A stretch of 64,000 bases of DNA from CAYZPB01 sp964551195 (GTDB lineage Bacteria; Bacillota; Bacilli; Tepidibacillales; Tepidibacillaceae): the NCBI GenBank assembly GCA_964551195.1, contig CAZKBI010000004.1:4693-68692 (forward strand), read 5' to 3'. Below the pieces are notes generated by a model. It was not told where the DNA came from, ran no database searches, and saw only the letters and a program-made list of their open reading frames with translations. Within the stretch, counting starts at the first letter, position 1; each line of letters begins with the position of its first letter. The position numbers and the translations under genes were made by a program. Below, one piece after another: positions 58,404 to 64,000 of this stretch.

Positions 58404-59126
58404 TTAAGCAAAAATTCCGCTTTTGCTTTTAATATCCTTCTTCAAATCCTCAATAGAACCTTGTTGATCAATGTGATACTGCTTTTGACCGTTGCGATCG
58501 AGCAAATAGTCCTCAACCAAATAGGTGCGAATGCCTAGTTCACTAGCAACCATATCCTCCTGCATGTCGTTACCAATCATAATTGTTTCTTCTGGCTCTA
58601 ACTCCAGCTTGCCTAGAATTTCGCGATAGTACTGCACATGCGGTTTACTGTAATGCGAGTTCTCATAGGAAGTAATAAGTGCGAACTCAATATCATCTAT
58701 ATTTACCCAGCGCAGTCGCTCAACGACTGCAAGCATTGGAAAAAGTGGATTAGTCGCAATAACAACTTTGCGCCCCTGATTTATAACTGTTTCAACAATA
58801 TCGCGCGTTAAATCTGACGATTGCACATGTTTCTGTAGCAAGGGAAACTGAGTTAAATAAAATTCTTCTAAGACCGTCATTATATCAGTAAGCTCTAGTT
58901 GTGTCTGTTCTAGAAAATTCTCCATGAAAACCTCTTGGTTCGTGAAACGACCATCGACGCTGCGTACCACGGCCTCTGTGCTCGCAAGCAGACTTTTCAT
59001 GAAAAGTTCTTTGGGAAAATAATCTGCTACATAATCTGCTAATGAGACCATATAATCCTTAATAAATTCCTCTGTATTTGCAGGAATCAGTGTACCATCT
59101 AAATCAAATAATACTACCTTACCCAT
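58404..59126 (-). CDS. HAD-family hydrolase
   Basis: About 240 residues, HAD fold with catalytic motif DLDGTLIPA at the start, motif II ATNPLF, a lysine in SKPHVQYY and motif IV IGNDMQEDMVAS. The large helical cap (about 15-120) is of the C1 type. Substrate unknown. The ATG at 59126 has seven-base spacing from AGGAGG; the frame extends upstream but that would overlap the preceding gene. It follows the nucleoside phosphorylase gene by 14 bases. Confidence 0.88.
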   Translation of the reverse strand: MGKVVLFDLDGTLIPANTEEFIKDYMVSLADYVADYFPKELFMKSLLASTEAVVRSVDGRFTNQEVFMENFLEQTQLELTDIMTVLEEFYLTQFPLLQKHVQSSDLTRDIVETVINQGRKVVIATNPLFPMLAVVERLRWVNIDDIEFALITSYENSHYSKPHVQYYREILGKLELEPEETIMIGNDMQEDMVASELGIRTYLVEDYLLDRNGQKQYHIDQQGSIEDLKKDIKSKSGIFA

Positions 59127-59140
59127 TGACATCCCTCCTA

Positions 59141-59980
59141 TTATTCCTCTTTTAATAAAGTATCCGTCCGATAAGATATACAATTACAATCTGTTTCCGT
59201 CATAGAGTTTGACTTAACTGCGTCAATTAGAATTCTTCCGATCAACTCTGCCTCCTGATAGAAAATATCACTTAGATCCTGATGAGTCCAATCACGGATA
59301 ATCCCCTCGGCATAATTTACTACCATATAAATGCCAGCATAACACGCACCAATCTCTCGTGCTAAATAGACCTCTGGGGTGATGCTCTGGCCTACAACGT
59401 CGCCATGCCAACCCTTAAACATCTGGACTTCAGCACGTGATTCAAAATGCCTACCATCCGTATTAACATATGTACCACGACCAAAAACGTGACGTTTAGT
59501 CCCAGCAACCGCCTCTTTTGCAGCTGCAACTAGGTCTCTGCTGCCAACCGGACAGATCGGTTCTCGCATTGTCAACAGATAGGGACTGCCTAAGCCAACA
59601 TCCTGCCGCATTGAGAAATCGATATAATCATCAACTACAACTAGATCACGTAGCTCTAACAACTTATTAATACTGCCTACTCCGCCCTCAGCCAAAATTC
59701 GCTTAACACCAGCTTCACGCAGCACCCAGAATAATTGCCTAGAAGCATCTGCCCTGCTAATACCAGCGGCTGGTCGCCAACCATGCATGCGAACGGTGAG
59801 TGCTTTTTTGCCGGCGATCGAAAGTAGTCTGAAAACCGGGCTCTCACCATACGGTGTTTCATAAACTAAGTCACGCTCAATAATTTCGACATCTGGTAGC
59901 CCTAATGCCTCAGGAAAATCGATTGAAAAAGTACTAGAGCCACCAATTATCGCGTAATCTGCTTGTGGAATTTCGATCAT
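59141..59980 (-). CDS. MTA/purine nucleoside phosphorylase family protein
   Basis: About 279 residues, similar to the trimeric MTAP/PNP family: AIIGGSSTF, YGESPVFRLL, MHGWRP, EGGVGSINKLL, DYIDFSMR and an RHFESRAEVQMF loop with VVGQSITPEVYLAREIG. It probably cleaves 5'-methylthioadenosine or a related nucleoside phosphorolytically. SpeD-dependent polyamine synthesis makes methylthioadenosine, so a role in its recycling is plausible. Purine nucleoside and futalosine-type substrates are alternatives. Confidence 0.83.
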   Translation of the reverse strand: MIEIPQADYAIIGGSSTFSIDFPEALGLPDVEIIERDLVYETPYGESPVFRLLSIAGKKALTVRMHGWRPAAGISRADASRQLFWVLREAGVKRILAEGGVGSINKLLELRDLVVVDDYIDFSMRQDVGLGSPYLLTMREPICPVGSRDLVAAAKEAVAGTKRHVFGRGTYVNTDGRHFESRAEVQMFKGWHGDVVGQSITPEVYLAREIGACYAGIYMVVNYAEGIIRDWTHQDLSDIFYQEAELIGRILIDAVKSNSMTETDCNCISYRTDTLLKEE

Positions 59981-59991
59981 CATACTACCCC

Positions 59992-60459
59992 CTATTCCTT
60001 AATCGGTCTGAAATCAAGCTGCCTTAATGCCTCATAAAGTACAACGGCTGCTGCATTTGAGAGATTGAGCGACCTGCTTGTTTTGCGCATTGGTAGCTTA
60101 ATTGTCTTCAACCAATTCGCCTCAAGTAATTGCAGTGGCAAGCCTGCCGTCTCCCTACCAAACACTATGAAATCCTCATCCTGATAGGATACGTCTGAAT
60201 ACCTTTGATCGGTTTTGGTAGTTGCGTAAAAAAACCTTGCCTCAGGATATACTTCATATAACTCATTTATTGTATCATAGACCTGAACTTCAACTTCATT
60301 CCAATAGTCTAATCCAGCGCGTTTTAACATTTTATCCTCAAGCGAAAATCCGAGTGGTTTTATTAGATGTAGGCGCGCACCAGTCGCCGCGCAGCTCCGA
60401 GCAATATTACCTGTGTTCGCCGGAATTTCCGGCTCATATAAGACAATATTTATCGCCAT
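59992..60459 (-). CDS. trmL: tRNA (cytidine/uridine-34-2'-O)-methyltransferase
   Basis: SPOUT-fold methyltransferase that modifies the wobble base of some leucine tRNAs. The 155-residue protein has VLYEPEIPANTGNIARSCAA, FGRETAGLP and KLPMRKTSRSLNLSNAAAVV, which form the knotted SAM site. Length is normal. Both leucine tRNAs it typically modifies (CAA and UAA anticodons) are encoded about 3 kb away. Confidence 0.95.
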   Translation of the reverse strand: MAINIVLYEPEIPANTGNIARSCAATGARLHLIKPLGFSLEDKMLKRAGLDYWNEVEVQVYDTINELYEVYPEARFFYATTKTDQRYSDVSYQDEDFIVFGRETAGLPLQLLEANWLKTIKLPMRKTSRSLNLSNAAAVVLYEALRQLDFRPIKE

Positions 60460-60462
60460 CAG

Positions 60463-61002
60463 TTATGCTTGCTCCTCCCTAGTTAGAAATCCCTCCAGCT
60501 CTAGGAGATAGCGTTTGCAATCTAATCCTCCGCCATAACCAACAAGGGAGCCACTAGCGCCGATTACGCGGTGACAAGGTATAATAATTGAAAGTGGATT
60601 CTGATGATTAGCTCCACCTACAGCACGCACGGCTTTCGGGCTGCCGACCTGCTCAGCTATATCTCGATAGCAACGGGCTTCGCCATAGGGAATCGTCATT
60701 AGAGCATCCCACACTGCCAGTTGAAAATCCGTTCCATATATATCTAACCTTAAATCAAATTCCTTTCGTTCACCCGCTAAATACTCCCTTAACTGCTGCT
60801 TTGCTTCATCCAGTTGATCAGTAGCTTCACATAATTCTCCCACTCCAACTGTTTTGTTAGCCCAGACAGTAAGTTTTTTTAGAGCTGAACCATTATCAGC
60901 AAAACTCAACCAACATAATCCATCAACCGTTTTTGCTAGGATAATTTCCCCCAGTTCCGCTTCCATAGTTGAATAGTATATCTTTTTGTCTTTTTTACAC
61001 AT
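60463..61002 (-). CDS. ogt: Methylated-DNA--protein-cysteine methyltransferase
   Basis: Suicide repair protein that takes alkyl groups from O6-alkylguanine. The active-site motif IIPCHRVIG is intact, and the DNA-binding helix FQLAVWDALMTIPYGEARCY is present. About 179 residues. The frame extends upstream into queG, but GGAGGTTAAAAAT directly precedes the ATG at 61002. It ends four bases before trmL. Confidence 0.94.
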   Translation of the reverse strand: MCKKDKKIYYSTMEAELGEIILAKTVDGLCWLSFADNGSALKKLTVWANKTVGVGELCEATDQLDEAKQQLREYLAGERKEFDLRLDIYGTDFQLAVWDALMTIPYGEARCYRDIAEQVGSPKAVRAVGGANHQNPLSIIIPCHRVIGASGSLVGYGGGLDCKRYLLELEGFLTREEQA

Positions 61003-61027
61003 ATTTTTAACCTCCATGTTCCGGCCA

Positions 61028-62068
61028 CTATTTAACTGTAAGTTGTTTTTTCGCCCAACTCGCAGCCTTCCTAATCTCTTCACGCCCATCCTCAGTTAAT
61101 TTTTCAATCTGGGTTAAGGCGGATATCTCATCTAAATTGGCTAGAGCAATTATAGCGTTTCTTTGCAAGGTACTTTTGCCTCGCCAGCCAGCTGCTGTCT
61201 TTCTCCATTTTTCTGCGAATTGACGATTGGTCATCTCCAAGATTCCTAACAAAAGTGGTCTCGCCTGAGCCGCAAGTGGTTGGAAATCAACCGTTAGATT
61301 CGGCTTAGCACCGTGATTTCTCGGGCAGACCTCTTGACAAGTATCACAGCCATAAATACGTGTTCCCAAGACTTCATAATGCATTGAATCTAGCTTCTTT
61401 TGCTGGGTTATCTCCGACAAACAGCGCTGTGAGTTAATAGCTCGATTCTCCAGAATAGCTTGGTTTGGACAGGCATCAATACAGATCCGACATTCACCAC
61501 ATTGTTCAGCTATTGGTTGATCTACCTCCAGTTTCACCGTTGTCAGTAATTCTCCAAGAAAAACATAGGAACCATATTCCGGTGTGATTAGTAAAGAATT
61601 TCTACCAATCCAACCGATACCCGCGCGTTCAGCAAGGGCTTTTTCTAGGAGTCCAGTGCGGTCAACGTAATTTTGTGACTCTGCCCCAGGAACAAGCTTA
61701 CTGATCAAATTTGCTAGTAGCTCAAGCTTCTCTCCCACTATGTAGTGATAATCCCGCCCCCATGCTGAACGAGAAACCTCTCCGCGAGCTGGACTTATAT
61801 CGCTAGTTTTCCCAACTGATGCTGGTAATTGTGATGGATAGGCAATTGCGATAGAAATTACTGTTGCTGCTTGAGGCATCAATATGCGCGGGTCTATTCT
61901 ATAAACAAGGTCTTTGGACTCAAAATCCGATTGATGGCCGCAAGCTTGTCGATGTTCCAGAACTATTCCTAGCTTCGTAAATGGTTCTACATCAGTAAAA
62001 CCGATCTTACTAATCCCAATCTCCATTGCATATTCAATAATCGCAGTTTTAAGCTCCTGTTCCTTCAT
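61028..62068 (-). CDS. queG: Epoxyqueuosine reductase
   Basis: Last step of queuosine synthesis on tRNA, a cobalamin and [4Fe-4S] enzyme. It has CGECRICIDACPNQAI and the second cluster cysteines in CDTCQEVCPRNH. The N-terminal half (DUF1730) holds RDYHYIVGEKL and the catalytic-Asp region FVDRTGLLEKALAERAGIGW. The C-terminus has HEAT-like repeats. The ATG at 62068 is seven bases after AGGGG. Length (346) is typical. Confidence 0.94.
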   Translation of the reverse strand: MKEQELKTAIIEYAMEIGISKIGFTDVEPFTKLGIVLEHRQACGHQSDFESKDLVYRIDPRILMPQAATVISIAIAYPSQLPASVGKTSDISPARGEVSRSAWGRDYHYIVGEKLELLANLISKLVPGAESQNYVDRTGLLEKALAERAGIGWIGRNSLLITPEYGSYVFLGELLTTVKLEVDQPIAEQCGECRICIDACPNQAILENRAINSQRCLSEITQQKKLDSMHYEVLGTRIYGCDTCQEVCPRNHGAKPNLTVDFQPLAAQARPLLLGILEMTNRQFAEKWRKTAAGWRGKSTLQRNAIIALANLDEISALTQIEKLTEDGREEIRKAASWAKKQLTVK

Positions 62069-62080
62069 CACAAAACCCCT

Positions 62081-62677
62081 CTAATTAAGTTTATCCTTAA
62101 GAATCTGTGACATTAATTTATAATTTGGGTCAGTTTCTGCTTTCTCACTAATTGTTTCCGATAAAAGTTTCATTTGTTCTTGCGTCAGATTCAGAACCAC
62201 TTCTTCGTCTGGCTTTCTCTTGGCGCGTACCTTCTTACTTGCGCCAGCAATTGCTCCCACCGCCAAACTATCCGCAAGATTATTCATCACATCTGTGGAA
62301 TGTCCTTTGACCTTGATCCACTCGACCTCACGTTCACGCTCCAAAACCATTAGTTCATTCCAGAGATCCTGATTTTCCACTGGTTTATTCTTAGCTGTCC
62401 GCCAACCATTAAGCTGCCACTTAGTTAACCAGCCTTGTGTAAAACCGTTAATTAGGTAGGCTGAATCTGAATGCAGCTTAATTCTGCTGCCAGGCTCAGT
62501 CTGTTTCAGAGCTTCAATTGCCGCTCGCATCTCCATCCGATTATTAGTCGTATCACTCTCCGCGCCCGCAAAAGTTCGTCCATCAACGAAGGCCACACCC
62601 CAACCGCCTTCTTGACCGCCAGCAGCCTGATTGTGTGAACATGCACCATCTGTATAAACTTCATATAATTTTGTCAT
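62081..62677 (-). CDS. rnhA: Ribonuclease HI
   Basis: Degrades RNA in RNA-DNA hybrids. Catalytic acidic residues appear in YTDGAC, MEMRAA, HSDSAYLI and the final Asp of NNLADSLAV. The protein is about 198 residues; beyond the normal 155-residue core it has a charged C-terminal extension (about 145-198). The ATG at 62677 follows GGAGACC; an ATG four codons upstream is too close to a ribosome-binding site. Confidence 0.93.
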   Translation of the reverse strand: MTKLYEVYTDGACSHNQAAGGQEGGWGVAFVDGRTFAGAESDTTNNRMEMRAAIEALKQTEPGSRIKLHSDSAYLINGFTQGWLTKWQLNGWRTAKNKPVENQDLWNELMVLEREREVEWIKVKGHSTDVMNNLADSLAVGAIAGASKKVRAKRKPDEEVVLNLTQEQMKLLSETISEKAETDPNYKLMSQILKDKLN

Positions 62678-62774
62678 AATGGTCTCCATATCCTATTCTT
62701 ATTTATATTAGTATATCCTTTTTTATTTAAAATGATTAGTATATCTTTATTATAAACACAAAGTGCCTAAATAA

Positions 62775-62817
62775 ACAAAAAATCCTTAAGTCCGCAGTAG
62801 GCATCTTAAGAATCCTT
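62775..62817 (-). terminator. Terminator of the rRNA-tRNA operon
   Basis: Minus strand: ATTCTTAAG and CTTAAGGAT arms (one wobble pair), a GC-containing loop and TTTTTTG. It lies 35 bases beyond the last tRNA gene. Confidence 0.8.
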
Positions 62818-62851
62818 CAATTTTATTACTATTTTCTATGGCACATATTCG

Positions 62852-62937
62852 TGGTGCCGATGGCCGGACTCGAACCGGCATGGAAATTATCCGTCGCATT
62901 TTGAGTGCGGTGCGTCTGCCAGTTCCGCCACATCGGC
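62852..62937 (-). tRNA. tRNA-Leu (anticodon CAA)
   Basis: 86 bases with encoded CCA. The acceptor GCCGATG pairs with the 3' end, the anticodon loop reads CTCAAAA, and a long variable arm identifies a class II tRNA. Last gene of the cluster. Confidence 0.96.
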
Positions 62938-62956
62938 AAAGTGTTTTTATAACAAA

Positions 62957-63033
62957 TGGCGCGCCCTGCAGGATTCGAACCTGCGACCTTCTGATTCGTA
63001 GTCAGACACTCTATCCAGCTGAGCTAAGGGCGC
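62957..63033 (-). tRNA. tRNA-Arg (anticodon ACG)
   Basis: 77 bases with encoded CCA. Acceptor GCGCCCT, D-arm AGCTCAGCTGGATAGAGT, anticodon loop CTACGAA, T-loop GTTCGAAT. The A34 is normally converted to inosine. Confidence 0.97.
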
Positions 63034-63041
63034 AAAGTAAA

Positions 63042-63130
63042 TGGTGCCGAGAACCGGAATCGAACCGGTACGGTAGTCACCTACCGCAGGATTTTAAGTC
63101 CTGTGCGTCTGCCAATTCCGCCACCCCGGC
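63042..63130 (-). tRNA. tRNA-Leu (anticodon TAA)
   Basis: 89 bases with encoded CCA. Class II tRNA with a long variable arm (CGGTAGGTGACTACCG), anticodon loop CTTAAAA. Two wobble pairs in the acceptor stem. Confidence 0.96.
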
Positions 63131-63142
63131 ACATTATTTTAT

Positions 63143-63217
63143 TGGAGGCGGCAACCGGATTTGAACCGGTGAATAAAGGTTTTGCAGACCTTCGCCTTAC
63201 CACTTGGCTATGCCGCC
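63143..63217 (-). tRNA. tRNA-Cys (anticodon GCA)
   Basis: 75 bases with encoded CCA. Acceptor GGCGGCA, anticodon loop CTGCAAA, T-loop GTTCAAAT. Confidence 0.96.
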
Positions 63218-63251
63218 ATTAGATAGATATTGATACGGCACTCAAAAAAAT

Positions 63252-63326
63252 TGGAGCGGACGAGGAGATTCGAACTCCCGACCCTCGCCTTGGCAAGGCG
63301 ATGCTCTACCACTGAGCCACGTCCGC
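63252..63326 (-). tRNA. tRNA-Gly (anticodon GCC)
   Basis: 75 bases with encoded CCA. Acceptor GCGGACG, D-arm GGCTCAGTGGTAGAGC, anticodon loop TTGCCAA. Confidence 0.97.
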
Positions 63327-63340
63327 ATATTAAATTAAAA

Positions 63341-63414
63341 TGGCAGGGGTGGTAGGAATCGAACCCACACTAACGGTTTTGGAGACCGCTGTTCTGCCAT
63401 TGAACCACACCCCT
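63341..63414 (-). tRNA. tRNA-Trp (anticodon CCA)
   Basis: 74 bases with encoded CCA. Acceptor AGGGGTG, anticodon loop CTCCAAA, T-loop GTTCGATT. Confidence 0.96.
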
Positions 63415-63418
63415 AAAA

Positions 63419-63502
63419 TGGTGGTGGGGGCAGGATTTGAACCTGCGAAGCTTCCGCAGCGGATTTACAGTCCGCCCCATTTGACCACTTTGGTACCCCA
63501 CC
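63419..63502 (-). tRNA. tRNA-Tyr (anticodon GTA)
   Basis: 84 bases with encoded CCA. Class II tRNA with a long variable arm, acceptor GGTGGGG, anticodon loop CTGTAAA. Confidence 0.96.
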
Positions 63503-63538
63503 CAAATGGCGCCTATTACTAGTGCACCATATAAACAA

Positions 63539-63614
<76 letters not shown>

Positions 63615-63631
63615 ATAACAGAGAAAATAAA

Positions 63632-63707
63632 TGGTGGTTCGGGACGGAATTGAACCGCCGACACGAGGATTTTCAATCCTCTGCTCTACCGACTGAGCTA
63701 CCGAACC
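63632..63707 (-). tRNA. tRNA-Phe (anticodon GAA)
   Basis: 76 bases with encoded CCA. Acceptor GGTTCGG, anticodon loop TTGAAAA, T-loop GTTCAATT. Confidence 0.97.
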
Positions 63708-63766
63708 ATAATCAAAGCGTTTTTATAGTATCATTCTTCAAAAATTTAGTCAATATAGTTAACAAG

Positions 63767-63858
63767 TGGCGGAGAGAGCGGGATTTGAACCCGCGAGGCG
63801 CTATTAACACCTACACGATTTCCAATCGTGCTCCTTCGGCCAGCTCGGACACCTCTCC
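63767..63858 (-). tRNA. tRNA-Ser (anticodon GGA)
   Basis: 92 bases with encoded CCA. Class II tRNA with long variable arm, acceptor GGAGAGG, anticodon loop TTGGAAA. Confidence 0.97.
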
Positions 63859-63863
63859 AAAAA

Positions 63864-63939
63864 TGGCTCCTCGTGCTGGATTCGAACCAGCGACAACTCG
63901 GTTAACAGCCGAGTGCTCTACCAGCTGAGCTAACGAGGA
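63864..63939 (-). tRNA. tRNA-Asn (anticodon GTT)
   Basis: 76 bases with encoded CCA. Acceptor TCCTCGT, anticodon loop CTGTTAA, T-loop GTTCGAAT. First tRNA after the 5S rRNA gene. Confidence 0.97.
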
Positions 63940-63945
63940 ATATTC

Positions 63946-64000
63946 GCCTGGCAACGTCCTATTCTCCCAGGACCCTGCGGTCCAAGTACATTCGGCGCTG
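63946..64000 (-). rRNA. rrf: 5S ribosomal RNA, 3' part (runs off the window)
   Basis: The minus strand reads the typical Gram-positive 5S 3' end, including GGGTCCTGGGAGAATAGGAC and GTTGCCAGGC. The rest of the rRNA operon lies beyond the window. The tRNA genes follow it within a few bases, so they belong to the same transcript. Confidence 0.93.

Overview
The window looks like a chromosome segment of an AT-rich Bacillota. The gene order dnaE - malic enzyme - citrate synthase - icd - polA - mutM - coaE - gapB - speD - nrdR - dnaB - dnaI - thrS - infC is essentially the order known from Bacillus subtilis, including the ytkL-type hydrolase beside dnaE. Other genes are not typical of B. subtilis: a futalosine-pathway menaquinone gene (mqnC), a two-subunit [4Fe-4S] class I fumarase, a glutaminyl-tRNA synthetase and a Tad-type secretion/pilus locus. 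I infer an anaerobic or facultative, menaquinone-using relative of the Bacilli. No species can be named, and there are no phage, IS or CRISPR signatures.

Nearly all genes lie on the minus strand, so transcription runs from high to low coordinates. 1-402 holds the start of infC (probably with an AUU start codon) with its promoter and a hairpin-rich leader. 410-2632 is thrS with a complete T-box leader. 2634-12863 is a run of glnS, hisZ-G-D-C-B-(A-F fusion)-IE, ung and mqnC; hisH is absent. 12970-16752 is dnaB, a 5'-nucleotidase, a NUDIX hydrolase and dnaI. 16886-18873 is an orphan lipoprotein and nrdR. 19093-20718 (plus strand) is a Na/Pi cotransporter. 20768-26554 is speD, gapB, coaE, mutM and polA, with a structured leader in front of speD. 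26684-28126 is an SPFH protein and a small membrane protein.

28183-33869 is an oligopeptide ABC transporter (oppA-B-C-D-F). Its binding protein OppA appears to be circularly permuted: the part that normally forms the C-terminal third comes directly after the lipoprotein signal, and the normal N-terminal two-thirds follow. This is the most unusual observation in the window. 34046-37934 encodes fumarase, isocitrate dehydrogenase and citrate synthase. 38046-40592 holds two paralogous Crp-type regulators around an unrecognised polytopic membrane protein. 40705-46639 holds a thioesterase, malic enzyme, dnaE, a YtkL-type hydrolase and a YlbF-type protein.

46725-57000 is one compact Tad-like operon of eleven genes: CpaF ATPase, FHA protein, a Ser/Thr kinase fused to a ParA/CpaE-like domain, SAF/CpaB protein, CpaE, a second divergent ATPase, TadB, TadC, a 52-residue pilin candidate and two pseudopilin-like proteins. 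It suggests a Tad machine under phospho-signalling control. 57208-62677 holds small membrane proteins and nucleic-acid or nucleoside enzymes (HAD, MTA phosphorylase, trmL, ogt, queG, rnhA). 62852-64000 is an rRNA-linked cluster of eleven tRNA genes ending in a partial 5S rRNA.
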